Below, one piece after another: positions 43,414-55,241 of a DNA stretch of 64,000 nt. The notes beneath the pieces were generated by a model, which was not told where the DNA came from, searched no databases, and worked only from the letters and a program-made list of their open reading frames with translations. Location: assembly GCA_023935145.1 (NCBI GenBank), contig CM043705.1, positions 20,692,001-20,756,000 on the forward strand, read 5' to 3'. Position 1 is the stretch's first letter; each line of letters opens with the position of its first letter. The position numbers were made by a program, and so were the translations under genes. This DNA is from Bretschneidera sinensis (taxonomy: Eukaryota; Streptophyta; Magnoliopsida; Brassicales; Akaniaceae).

Positions 43414-43568
43414 TTTTTATTTTTGTTTTGTAAAAGGATGTGTTTTGGGCTGTGGGTTACAGATGCTGACATGACTCCATCTCATGCGTTAATTGCTTTT
43501 TAATTAAAGTGGTTTTATATCCACTCTTAACAGCGCCTCTCCCGTTAAAACAGAAACCGGAGTGGATC

Positions 43569-43837
43569 ATGGCCCCTCAAAGTCAAACTCAAAACCACCA
43601 TTCCCCAAACAGTGTGATATCTCTATTAAATTGAAATGTAAAACAATTCATATTGCAGTATTACTATCGGGATTTTACTTCTAAAATAAAAAAATATAAT
43701 TACAAAAATTAAATAAATAAATAAAATAAAAAAATAAAAACACAACAATCTAACGTGGTTCGATAATCTATTTACCTTTGTCAATTGCTGTGAAAAACAC
43801 CACTAGGGATGATAATTTCCAACCCCAATAACAAGAT
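43569..43837. other. AT-rich sequence with an LTR-like U5 fragment
   Basis: On the minus strand 'cgaaccacgttagattgttg' at about 43750-43770 resembles the R/U5 part of copia LTRs ('gaaccacgtaaatcttgtg'). A poly-A/T tract lies next to it. No gene. Confidence 0.35.
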
Positions 43838-45155
43838 TGTAAAATTAAATGAGAAATAAAAACCAACAAGAAACAAAGCACACAGAAGACAAAAGATTTA
43901 CATGGTTCAGCACAAGCTTACTCCATGGACACACACAAGAGAATATTCCACTATGAAACTGAGAGATTACAACAGTGTTTAAAGCACCTAAAGCACTCAA
44001 ACCCACACCCCAAATACTCCCAGACTCATTGCTAAGCATTTGAGAATATAAGCCACACAATATATCCCGTTGAATCAGCCCAAACATCCCACGTTCACAC
44101 ATATGTCACAACAGTGTCACATACTCCACCGGATCATCAAATGTCGTCACTATAGAAGCAACATTCACGATTCTAGGTACCACTCTATTTCCGCTGAGGA
44201 CCCATGCATTCGGCTCAATAACCAAGGCCACTCCCTTTAAAGAATGTGGATATAACAAGAGTGTGGATTACGATGGGTGTCTACAACTGTGCTTCCCAAG
44301 ATGATAATGACCACCAACCTTCTTAACCTTCGATATTACAAGTGCTTCCTTAGAGATCTATAATACTCCACCTTCACTGGTAAACCGGTGGCCATGAGAA
44401 TCTAGCTTACTTAAGGAAATGAGATTTTTCTTCAATTCAAGCACATGACGAACCTCAAATGTTCTCTCAACCCCGTTAAACATCTTGATTCGAATGATTC
44501 CGACCCCAACAACAGGAAACACCCTATTGTCTCCAAGAATTACCATACCGCTACAATGCCCATAAATGGTAAACCACTCCCATCAAGGGCACACATGGAA
44601 CGAACATCTGGAATCCAAGATCCACACGTCACTGCTCGATATGCTAGTTGACATAGAAAGAACATCAACACCATCGTCATTTGAATTGACATCACCACCA
44701 TCGCGAGCCACATTGGCAGTTATAGAGTTATCAACTTTGTTACCATCTCTTTTCTAGAGCTTTGGACAATCTTTCTTGAAATATCTCATCTAATGACACT
44801 CATAAAATCGAAGATGCTTGGCCCATGACTTGGACTGAGACTTCCCTCTAAACTGACTAGAGCTAATCAAGGCTTGATTTTTAACATCAATCTTCTCTCC
44901 GATGTTTCTCAATTCAATAATTACCTTATTGAATTCATCGAGGTGGTCTGTAAGAGATTTTCCTTTTACCATCCTTGAGGTGTACAACCGTTGTTTGAGA
45001 TACAACTGGTTCGTGAGAGATTTCCTCATGTATAGAGCCTCCAACTATGTCTATAGTTCCTAGTGATTTGTATTCTCCGTCAAGTGCTTTCAACAACCTT
45101 TGTTGTCCAAGCATAGCTCACATCTTTAGCCTCCACATGCTAGAGTCATTGCTCC
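43838..45155 (-). mobile_element. Element E: copia remnant (gag, protease, LTR end)
   Basis: The minus strand carries a gag N-terminus at the right (NDSSMWRLKM then LGQQRLLKALDGE, 45145-45070), more gag (RKSLTNQLYLKQRLYTSRMV, about 45020), and the protease/pre-integrase region. Near 43838-44110 it has a copia-type R/U5 ('catgtaaatcttttgtcttc' ending TTTTACA). Integrase, reverse transcriptase and RNase H are missing, so a large deletion joins pre-integrase to LTR. At 45156 it is cut by element G. Confidence 0.6.
44260..45150 (-). pseudogene. Copia gag (UBN2 type) and gag-pre-integrase of element E
   Basis: The gag part has the UBN2-type block LADHLDEF-like as SLTDHLDEFNKVIIELRNIG (about 44940). 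The C-terminal piece at 44546-44358 reads GVGIIRIKMFNGVERTFEVR then HVLELKKNLISLSKLDSHGH, the stretch between copia protease and integrase. Frames shift and the protease active-site segment is disrupted. This was the capsid protein and protease of a Ty1/copia element. Confidence 0.65.
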
Positions 45156-46758
45156 TGTTGTACACACCCAATTTCATTCCAAAAATTTTTAACAGACCAC
45201 GTGCAGGTTCTTATGTCAAATCTTTGATCCTAGTGTGCTCGGACTTGGTAAATGAGAAAGTATGGATTTAATTGGGGAGTATGTGCAATTGCAAGCCCTT
45301 TTTGTTGAATCAATTTAATTCACTTTGGTTTTAAATTAATTGGAATTTATTTGATTAAACTAATCTAAGACCAAAGTCTTCATTTAAATTTTGACCCAAT
45401 CCAAAACCCACTAAAGCCCATTGATCTTCCCTAAGCCCAAACACTTTTGGCCCAAATTTCAAACTGAATAAGACTTTTAATTTGTAAGGGTGGCTTCTAA
45501 TATCACCCTCCACTTGGAACTCCTTGATTGGTTCACTTTTCTCAAAGTAAAAGTTACTTTTTTTATAACAAAAAAAATGTCTCTCTCCTCTGCTTATGTG
45601 GCTGGCCATAATGAAGAAATTCCACTCTTTATTTTTGCGTTTTGAACTCACATCTCCCTCCTAAATTCTTTTATCTTTTTTTTTTTTTATTTTTTTTTTT
45701 ATCAAACGCTACATTTTTCCACACAAAATAAGTCATTTTTTTCACCTAAAAAGCAACAACAATGCACTTATAAAGTAATTGATTTTTCTCCTTTTTTGGA
45801 TAGCTATATGTACCAAAAAAAGAGTTTATCTTACTTATCCTATTGCTCAGTTAATTGGACATTACCTTATTAATCTTCCACCGTTTCCTAAATGTTAAAT
45901 AACACATTTTTTACCCAAAAAAATCACATTTTATACCCCAAAAACAGTACCAAAAAAGAGCAGTTTTTTTTTTTAGAATGTGAAGTCTTTTTTCTTATTT
46001 CTTTTTCTTTGTAATTGCACTTTTCTTCCTTAAGCTTTTCCACTTTATTATATATCAAAAACCAAATAAATTTGTGTATTTTCCACTCCATTTGGTCATT
46101 CAAAGCAAGGAGAGTTTCTCATCACCTTTTTTGCTTTTGCTTTTGCTTTTGCTTTTACTTTATTGAAAACACTCCAAAATGTCATTTCTCGTTCACTTTT
46201 TGCAAACCTTCTTCTTCATTTTTTTTTTCACCTCAAAGAAACTCCTCTCTTTTCCCCATGTCTAGCCACCTAAAAGTATTTTCCCTCTCACTTTTCACTT
46301 TGTTTATCACACCTCACTTCTTTAACCCCACTTTTACACCCCAAAAGTGAAACACCTTTTTCATCTCAAAAGTTGAAACTACTTTTCCCTTTCCCTATAT
46401 AACCATCCATACTTCTTTTTTTCACCAATTATTTTTCTTTTTTTTTGAATCTCTTGGCCAACCCTTACTTCTCCTATAAATACCCCATATTGCTAACACA
46501 AAAAAACACAACACAACACTAAGGCAAGCAATTCAAAAAAGAGAGAAAGTTTAGAGAGAAAGAAAGAAGTGAGAAAAAGAGAGAAAAATAGAAGAATAGG
46601 AAGATCAAAGAGATGAATATTACAAAAGAGAAGATATTGTTCACGAAAGGTGAGAAAAGAGCAAAAAATGAAACACAAAAGAAGAAATAGTGAGAGTTTT
46701 TCATCATTTTCGGTCGCCTTTTTGGTTTTTTGGTCTTCTAATCTTCATTCAAATCATT
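45156..46758 (+). repeat. Left part of the presumed 5' LTR of element G
   Basis: 1.6 kb without coding sequence, rich in 'cttttt' runs and four tandem copies of 'cttttg' near 46130-46155. A TATA box 'ctataaata' at 46474-46482 is followed by A/G-rich leader sequence, as in R/U5. It ends at the TCATT target site of element F. Confidence 0.4.
46474..46482 (+). promoter_or_regulatory. TATA box in the presumed LTR of element G
   Basis: 'ctataaata' within a CT-rich context ('tctcctataaatacccc') on the plus strand. Position and orientation fit transcription of element G. Confidence 0.5.
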
Positions 46759-47934
46759 TGTTGACCCTCACCCGTATTTTAATGATGACAAAACACAACT
46801 GTTATTATACTAACTAAGTGTAGTAAGCAACAAAAGCATTCAACCAAGGATCAAGGTGCAAAGAACTCAAATCGAATCAAAGTATCAAGTGAAGAATGAA
46901 GAACTAGTATAGGTCTAAGGTTTTAGAACCAATGTAAGTCTCACTTATACACTGTAATAGCTTGTTCAATGGCTCGAACAAAAAAGGTTTTCTAAACCGA
47001 TCGTTTTAAAACAAACATTTTAAATTAAAACAGAAAAACTGGGTTGGAAGACAACACAGTCGACTGGGTACATATACCAGTCGACTGGTATATGAGACAG
47101 TATGTCTCCAGTCGATTGGGTCATTCATACTAGTCGACTGGTAAAACGGACAGTAAGTCCCTAGTCGACTGGATGAAAAATACCAGTCGACTGGAGACCC
47201 AGAAGGTCTAAAAATGAGATTTTTTGAAGTGAACCTAGTCGACTGGTATCACGACCCAGTCGACTGGTAGTTCAAAAATATGACTGTTGGACTCTAAATC
47301 TGAACGTTTTAAAGCAAATATTTTTCAAATTAAAGTCCTAACGGCCATATTATTTGATTGCTATATAAACCCATTCTATTAAGCTTTCAAAAACAAGCTG
47401 CACACATTCAAAAAGAGTTGATCTCACACAGTCAAGTTATTATACTCTTGAAACACAAAAAGCTTTGAAATATTCTTATTGAGCCATTCTTCAAGCTTTA
47501 CTTTGAAAGAGAGACATTATTCAGTTGTATAAGCTTCCATTAGCTGCTTCTCTACTATTTACTTTACATCATCTTTTGTAAAGGGATTACTTCCGAAAGG
47601 AAGGGGATTACTTCCAAGAGGAAGGGGATAGGTTCCGAGAAGAAGGGATTGTAAGGTTTGTACAACACCGAGAAAGTTGTACGACTAAGTTACTTAGTGG
47701 ATTACTTCAAGGAGTTCCTTGAAGAGAGTGGATGTAGGGAGGGTCAGAACGAATATGATATTGCCAAACCACTATAATCTGAGTTTGCATCCTCTTCTTT
47801 CTAAACTCTTTATTTACAGCACATTACTTGTTTTAATTGTTTGCTGCTTATTCGTTTTTATAAACTTGTATTAATTCCGCAAAAAGTTTTAAAAACCCAA
47901 TTCACCCCCTCTTGGGTTGAAACCTCGATCTACA
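46759..47934 (+). repeat. 5' LTR of element F (1176 bp)
   Basis: Starts TGTTGACCC and ends CGATCTACA. Holds about eight copies of CCAGTCGACTGG or one-to-three-base variants between 47055 and 47272, a TATA box 'ctatataaa' near 47361, and a threefold repeat of about 23 bp around 'ggaaggggattacttcc' at 47580-47650. Against the 3' LTR the first 120 bases differ at several positions, and the 3' LTR has lost one palindrome-containing segment. Confidence 0.95.
47055..47272 (+). promoter_or_regulatory. Cluster of CCAGTCGACTGG palindromes in the 5' LTR of F
   Basis: The 12-base sequence is its own reverse complement. Clear copies lie at 47057, 47077, 47132, 47163, 47185, 47239 and 47258, with a GATTGG variant near 47111. 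They stand 90-300 bases before the LTR TATA box, where U3 enhancers would be. Confidence 0.7.
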
Positions 47935-47936
47935 AT

Positions 47937-47948
47937 TGGTATCAGAGC
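47937..47948 (+). other. Primer-binding site of element F (initiator Met tRNA)
   Basis: TGGTATCAGAGC, a perfect match to the complement of the plant initiator Met tRNA 3' end, two bases after the LTR. Confidence 0.95.
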
Positions 47949-47989
47949 TTCGTTCTCATATTTAGTCTTAAAATCCTTGAGTTGATCCA

Positions 47990-50900
47990 ATGGCAGCAAA
48001 TAGCTACTCTGAGGGACACTCTTATACTAGACCACCTTTGTTCAATGGTTCCAATTATAACTATTGAAAAAACAGAATGAAAATCTTTGTCGAAGGACAA
48101 GATTACAATCTATGGAGAATCATTGAAGAAGGACCTAGAATTCCTACAAAAGAAATGGCTATTGGAGAGACTCATCATACAATGCCTAAACTCAAAACTG
48201 AGTACACTGACGAGGATTATAGAATGATGTCTCTCAATAGCAGAGCAACAAGTATGTTACATTGTGCATTAGATATTTCTGAATATAATAAAATATCTGC
48301 ATGTGTTTCGGCTAAAGAGATATGGGACAAATTACAAGTCATATATGAAGGAACAAGTGAGGTAAAAAAGTAAAAAATTTACATGCTAATTTCTGAGTAT
48401 GAATCATTTAAAATGTCTCCTGACGAAACTATTTCTGAAATGCACTCATGGTTCACCACTATTATAAATGGTTTAAAACTGCTTGGTAAGAATATTGAGG
48501 AGGTTGAACTAACCAGAAAAATCTTGAGATCTCTGCCACCAGAATGGAAACCAAAGAAGACAGCCATATAAGAGGCCAAAGATCTTGACAAACTGGATGT
48601 TGAGACACTACTTGGGTCATTATTGATGTATGAGATGGAAGAAATGACTCCCATCGTCAATAATGATGAGAAGAAGAAAAAGTATATTGCTCTCAAAGCT
48701 TCTACGAGCAGCAAAGAAATAGAATCAGAAAAAGAAGCTGAGAGCAGCGAGGAAGATGGTGAAATGGCATTGATCACCAAACGATTTCACAGGTTCTTGA
48801 AGAAAAGCAAGAAACCTTACACAAAAGATCCCACTCCGAAAAAGGAACCGCTTATGTGCTTTGGCTGCAAGAAGCCCGGTCACATTAGAGCTGATTGTCC
48901 AGTTTCAAACAAACCATACAAGAGCTTCAAAAAGAAAGCCATGGTAGCAACTACCTGGAGCGATGACGAAGAAGATGAGTCATCAGACAAAGAAATCGGA
49001 TACGAGAAAATTGCCAACCTTTATTTGATGGCAATCGACGATGAAAGTGAGCTAACATTTTCTCCTTCTTCTAAGAATAATATTGTGAGTAGTAGTGAAG
49101 AACTGCTAGAAGTAATAAATGAAATGCATGAGGAATTGAAGAAATTTGATTATAGAAATTCTGTTCTCAAGAAAGAGGCATCATCTCTCTCTAAAGAGAT
49201 GATAAGTCTTAGAGAAGAAAAAGAAAAATTATCATCTTTACTGTATGATTATTCTCAAGATTTTCTCAAAGATGAAAATGAGAATTTAAAAAATAAAATT
49301 TCTGAATTGAATAGCACTATATCAAGACTTATGCTTGGTAAAAAAAAAATTGATGAAGTGCTTTCTTCCCAAAGATTAAGTGGAGGAAAATCTGGTGTAG
49401 GATACTCGCTTTTGGGAAAGCAAAAATCAAAAGAGACCTTATTCATGAAAGCCTCATGTGTAAGTGAAGCCTCTACTTCAAGAAACCCTAGCAAGATTAA
49501 AAGGACTCCCTCATTAAATGCTAGAAATTCAAATGTTCATACAAAAATGAAGCAACCTAGAAATACACATGCTTATATGTATGCACACTCTAGAAATGCT
49601 TATACACATCCTAGAAATAACCAACATGTACATAATCAACATATGAACTCTGCACATGCTCATCCTAGGAATTACCATCATGGTTATCCTAGAAATAATT
49701 TGCATACACATGCTAGCATGTATCCTAGAATGCATCATCATTCATTTTCTGGAAATGACATGCATTTTCATACTCCTTACCATAGAAACATGTATCCTAG
49801 GAACTATTATCCTAAGGATTATAGGAATGCACATGTAAGATATCCTAGAAATTTTAATTACTATCATCCTATGATTGTGCATCATCAATATGTCCATAGA
49901 TCACCATATACTGTTAAGAAAGTACGGGTTCCAAAAGGAACTGTGTTTTCTAGGACTAACCCCGAAGGACCAAAAAAATTTTGGGTACCTAAAAGTGCTA
50001 TCGTATATCCTTGTGTGATGTAGATATGTCTCCACACCAAGGAGAAAGGTAACTGTTGGTACCTTGATAGCGGATGCTCAAAGCACATGACCGGTGATAA
50101 AAGCGTATTCAATGAGCTAACTCTAAGAGATGGTGAACTTGTGACCATTGTAGATAATACTAAAATAAAGATCATCGGGCATGGAAATGTCGGTAATGAT
50201 TTCTCAACCTTAGATAATGTATTGCTAGTACAAGGCCTTAAGCCAAATTTACTTAGCATTAGTCAATCATGTGACAAAGGATACAAAGTCACATGTGAGA
50301 CCTTTCATTGTCTAGTTATAGACATCAAGAGCAACAAGATCAAATTCATTGGCCATAGACATGAAAATGTCTACATAGTTGATTTAAAATCCTTGCATTC
50401 TGAAAATGAAAAATATTTTCCTGCTTTTAGTGAAAATCCATGGCTATGACATAGAAGGCTTGGTCATGTAAACATGAACTTGCCAAAAATCGTTTCAAGA
50501 AAAGATTTAGTTATTGGACTTCCTAAAATCAATTTTGAAAAAGACAAAGTATGCGATGCTTGTCAAATTGGAAAACAAACTAGGGTTTCTTTTAAAGCAA
50601 AAAATGTAGTCTCAATTACTAGACCTTTGGAACTTTTGCATATGGACTTATTTGGTCCAATTAGTACCATTAGTCTAAGTGGCCATCAATATGCTCTTGT
50701 TATTATTGATGACTATTCAAGATATACCTTTGTTATTTTTATTGCTTACAAGGATGAAGCTTTCAAAGGATTTGAAAAGTTTTGCAAAAAGGTACAAAAT
50801 GAAAAAAGAATTTGTATTTCAAGCATAAGAAGTGATCATGGCAAAGAATTTGAAAATCAAAGCTTTTCAAGATTTTGTGATGAAAATGGAATTAATCACA

Positions 50901-53141
50901 ACTTTTCAGCTCCTAGAACTCCTCAACAAAATGGAATTGTTGAAAGGAAAAACAAAGTTCTAGAAGAATTTTCAAGAACTATGCTTTGTGAAAATAGTTT
51001 ACCAAAATACTTTTGGGCTAAAGCCGTGAATACTTCTTGCTATATCTTAAATAGAATTTTGATAAGGCCTCTACTTGATAAAACTCCATATGAACTATAG
51101 AAAGAGAGAAAGCCCAATATTTCTTATTTTCGTGCTTTTGGTAGTAAATGCTTCATCTTAAATAACAATAAAACTAACTTGGGTAAATTTGATTCTAAGA
51201 TCGATGAAATTTTTAGGATATTCAACATCTAGTAAGGCTTATAGAGTTTTCAATAAGAGAACTCTAGTGGTAGAAGAATCTGTACATGTAACTATTGATG
51301 AATCTAACCCAATTAGTAGTAGAGAAGTTTCCTTTAAAGATGATGCAGATTTTATTCCAAGAATGGAAACTCTTACTCCCATTGTTGACCCAAAAGAGAG
51401 TTCACCTCAAGCAAATGAAGAGACAAAAAATCCCAATTTGGGCCAACCATCCTCAAGCTAACAAGAGGAAAGTCTACCCAAAGATTGGAGGTATGTAAAT
51501 TATCATCCAATTGATCAAGTGATCGGTGATCCTTCACAAGGGGTAAGAACTCGCTCTTCCATTAGAAATATTTGCAATTTTGTAGCTTATTTGTCTCAAA
51601 TAGAACCTAAAACATTTATAGAAGCTGAAAAAATAATGATTGGATAATTGCAATGCAGGAAGAGATAAATCAATTTGAGAGAAACAATGTTTGGAAACTA
51701 GTTCCAAGACCTAAAGATCATTCAATAATTGGAACTAAATGGGTATGTAGAAATAAAATGGATGAAAATGGTATAGTAACTAGAAATAAGGCTAGACTAG
51801 TTGCTAAGGGATATAATCAAGAAGAAGGAATAAACTTTGATGAAACCTATGCTCCCATAGCTAGATTAGAAGCTATTCGAATGTTATTAGCCTTTGCATG
51901 CTTTAATAAATTCAAGCTATTTCAAATGGATGTGAAAAGTTCCTTTTTAAATGGCTTTATAGAAGAAGAGGTTTATGTTTGAGCAACCTCTTGGATTTCA
52001 AAATCCTAGTCTTCCAAATCATGTCTACAAGCATTCTAAAGCTCTATATGGGTTGAAGCAAGCTCCAAGAGCATGGTATGAAAGACTAAGTAAATTTTTG
52101 ATTGACAATGATTTTGTAAGAGGTAGAATAGACACAACTCTTTTCACAAAAACTCACAAAAATAACACTTTGATAGTTCAAATATATGTTGATGATATTA
52201 TATTTGGTGCTGCTAATGAATCTATGTGTCAAGAGTTTGCAAAGTGCATGCAAGGTGAATTTGAAATGACCATGATGGGAGAACTTACCTACGTCCTTGG
52301 TCTTTAGATCAAGCAACTAAAATGAGGCATCTTCATCAATCAACAGAAATACATTAAGGACCTACTAAAGAGGTTCGGGATGGAAAGCTCAAAGCCACTT
52401 GGAACGCCTATGAGCACAACTACTAAACTTGATCTTGATGAATGAGGTAAAACTGTAGATTCTAAATATTATAGAAGCATGATAGGTGCTTTACTTTATT
52501 TGACTGCAAGTAGACTTGATATAATGTTCAGTGTATCCATGTGTGCTAGATTTCAAGCTAATCCTAAGGAATCACATGTAGTTGCAGTAAAAAGAATCCT
52601 TCGATATCTGCAAGGAACCCAAACCATAGGATTATGGTACTCTAGAGATTCATCTTTTGAGCTTGTAGGTTATTCAGATGCTGATTTTGCTGGATGTAGG
52701 TTAGATAGAAAAATCACAAGTGGTACATGCCAATTCTTAGGAGCTATGTTAACCTCTTGGTTTTCCAAGAAACAAAATTCCATTGCACTATCAACCGCCG
52801 AGGCGGAATACGTTGCAGCCGGAAGTTGTTGTGCCCAAGTATTATGGATGAAACAACAACTAGAAGACTATGGCATGAACCTAAAAAACATCCCAATATT
52901 TTGTGATAATACAAGTGCTATCAACCTAACCAAGAACCCTATTCAGCACTCTAGAACTAAGCACATAGAAATAAGACATCATTTCTTAAGAGACCATGCT
53001 AAAAAAGGTGACATAAGACTAGAATTCATACCTTCGGAAGATCAAATAGCTGACATTCTTACAAAACCTCTAGGTGAAGCTAGTTTCTGTAAGATAAGAA
53101 TGTTAATGAGATTGCTGGATTATGATAAACTGAATATCTGA
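47990..53141 (+). pseudogene. Gag-pol of element F (copia order: gag, protease, integrase, RT, RNase H)
   Basis: ATG 47990. Gag has the UBN2-like domain, a CCHC knuckle CFGCKKPGHIRADC (48857-48898), a coiled coil, and a His/Asn/Pro-rich stretch (49540-49880). Protease: WYLDSGCSKHMTGD (about 50060). Integrase: [80 protein letters not shown] (about 52186). RNase H: YSDADFAG, STAEAEYVAAG, HSRTKHIEIRHHF. In-frame stops lie at 48065, 48371, 48569, 50021, 50447, 51098, 51459, 52305 and beyond. Frameshifts lie near 51210, 51640 and 51980. The end is TGA at 53139. Confidence 0.9.
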
Positions 53142-53333
53142 TTGTTTCATAATTCATCATATGCATGTTTGACATTTAGTGAAAGAGTATTGATTCTTGT
53201 TTAAATATCTCCCTCACTCAAGATGTCATAGATAAACAAATTTCGTGCTATATTTCAAGACTGGAAATTTTCATAAGGGTCCAGTTGATTGGTGAATCTA
53301 TACCAAACGACTAGTAAGTCACTGCTCTTTAAC

Positions 53334-53615
53334 CCAGTCGACTGGTAAGTCTCTGTCTCTTCTTCCAGACGACTAGTAAATCCTATCCAGTAGTCTGGTA
53401 TCTCTAGACCCTGTTTGGAGCCATTTTTTTGAAAATCAGTTGTCCTCAAGTCGATTGGTCAATTCAATCCAGTCGACTGGTATCTTACTGTCAGTTCACC
53501 CAGTCGACTGGTTCATGAACCCAGTCGACTGGTTCATGAACCCAGTCGACTGGTTCATGAACCCAGTCGACTGGTATAAAAACTGTTCATCTTTCTAAAG
53601 GGACCCAGTCGACTG
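53334..53615 (+). promoter_or_regulatory. Internal cluster of CCAGTCGACTGG palindromes before the extra ORF of F
   Basis: About ten copies or variants lie between pol and the extra ORF, including four at a strict 21-base period (53501, 53522, 53543, 53564; unit ends 'gttcatgaa'). The last copy (about 53605) has the same 'tggtatcacg' tail as a copy in the LTR, showing common origin. Confidence 0.7.
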
Positions 53616-53626
53616 GTATCACGATT

Positions 53627-53635
53627 CTATAAAAG
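53627..53635 (+). promoter_or_regulatory. TATA box for a possible internal promoter of element F
   Basis: 'ctataaaag' lies directly after the internal palindrome cluster and 212 bases before the ATG at 53847. The palindromes-then-TATA layout repeats that of the LTR. Confidence 0.5.
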
Positions 53636-53846
53636 AGACTGTTCATTTTTCTAATTTTTTACGCCATTTTCGAGCACCCCTGCTTTCTCTCTCTAGAAAA
53701 ATTCACCATTTTGATCCAAAAACCATCCAAACTTCATCTAAACACACCGATCTACTCATCCCTAACGAGATTTTTAACTTTCTACGGTTAAAATCTCTTA
53801 TTTTCACAAAAATCCTTTCTACCCAAAAACTTCAAATTTATCCAAA

Positions 53847-55241
53847 ATGTCCGATAAAATCCATGTTAAATTCACTACTAGTGGACCAAATGCGCCTAAG
53901 AAGCCAAGGTCTACAAAACCCTCGGCATCGGAGTCATAGAGGAAGGGTGTAGCAGGATCATCAAGCAAAGCACCTAGAACAGAGGTTGATGAGTCCCTAT
54001 TTTTCAGTCCTGCGACAAAGGCGAGGTATGATTCAATAATCCGTCATAAAAAGATCATGACAGGTAGAGTTGTAGACTTCGACTCTATTCGTCATGGCAA
54101 TTTTGATATCTTACCAGCCTTTGAGGCGATTCACTTGACCCCACTGGTCAAAGTGCATGAAAATTTTTACCCAAGACTGATTCACCAGTTCTACGCGAAC
54201 TTGGTGAAACCTAGTCCTCTGGCTCTGAGATTCAGAACCAGAGTTAGTGGTGTTGAGTTTGAGGTCAACATTGACCTCCTCATGAGCATACTGAGGATCC
54301 CTGCAAGGGGGATCCAATGGAGTCTGGATGGATGGCCAGACAACTTCGACGTTGAGGGGGCCTGTCAGATAGTCAGGGAAGACCCTAACTATGTGTACAG
54401 ACCCACTATATTCCATACATGTAGTGATATGCCCCTCGACTCGAAGCTGTTTCAGCTGATAGTGAGTTGAACCATCCACCCTAGACTCGGGAGTCGAGGG
54501 TATCTATCTAAGATAGATACGGTATTGATTTGGTGCCTTAAATCTGGGCACCACTTCAATATTTATCCTCTGCTGCTCGCCAACATGATAAATGGTGAAG
54601 CGAGCGACTCTGGGTGTCTTCCTTACTGGATGCTCATTACACTCATACTCCAGCACTTTCGGGTGCCTCTGCCAGCCTCCGAGGCTCAGGATATTGGACC
54701 GACGGACATCATCAATGTCTCATTACTGAAGAAGATAGGATGTGCGGTTTGAGATGGATTCCTACATCCAAAAGCCAGGAAGCGCTTACGGATACGAGGA
54801 GATGAGAGTGATGATGATGATGAGGAGGAGGAGGTTGCTGCCTATGCTGATATGGACACTGACACCCGAGCACCTCCGATTGGTGACTCGAGTACTGGTC
54901 AGACTGGATATAGAGATATACTTCAGGCTATCTCGAGCCTTCAGATGACGATGGAGTCCGGATTCCAGTCCATGCAGTCGGAGTACCAGAGATTGAGCTC
55001 CTACATCGACCACCTACGGGATGACTTCGAGTTACATCGAGAGCACATCGAGGGTTCCCTAGCAGAGATTAGGGAACTTCTTCATGATGGCTCGGACTCT
55101 CCCACTCCTCGAGTTTTTGTTTTCATTATTATGTACTTAGGGTTTTCCAGCTCTTACCACATAGCACGAACATATTTTGTATTATTTTGTCTTATTTATG
55201 GCTCTATAAAGCCCGTTCATGTATTGACTTTTTATATATGA
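53847..55241 (+). pseudogene. Extra ORF of element F after pol (putative plant transposon protein type)
   Basis: ATG 53847 opens a frame of 464 codons with in-frame stops at 53937, 54468 and 54750. N-terminus basic and Ser-rich; the middle has FYPRLIHQFYANLVKPS, FRTRVSGVEFEVNIDLLMSI and LRIPARGIQW, which resembles the 'putative plant transposon protein' domain (PF20167) found in many plant retroelements. A Gly/Asp/Glu-rich acidic patch (about 54790-54830) and a coiled coil (ISSLQMTMESGFQSMQSEYQ) follow. The tail after 55110 is hydrophobic. SIRE elements carry an env-like ORF here; similarity is in position, coiled coil and hydrophobic end only. Its function is unknown. Confidence 0.6.

Larger units (their letters stand above)
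42501..43568. mobile_element. Pack-MULE-like element with about 130-bp terminal inverted repeats
   Basis: Sequence at about 42505-42640 recurs in inverted form at about 43435-43565. The inner 80 bases are very similar (blocks 'aaaagcaattaacgcatgag' and 'catgtcag'). The outer part is more diverged ('gagaggtgctg' against 'gagaggcgctg'). About 790 bp between the repeats carries fragments that look like pieces of host genes on opposite strands. Long terminal inverted repeats around captured gene fragments fit a Mutator-like Pack-MULE. No transposase is present, and the expected 9-bp target duplication could not be found by eye. Confidence 0.6.

Noticed and set aside
45355..46707. Several minus- and plus-strand frames of 60-110 codons
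   Set aside because: They are Phe/Lys/Ser-rich readings of T/A-rich sequence in the presumed LTR of element G, with no family features.
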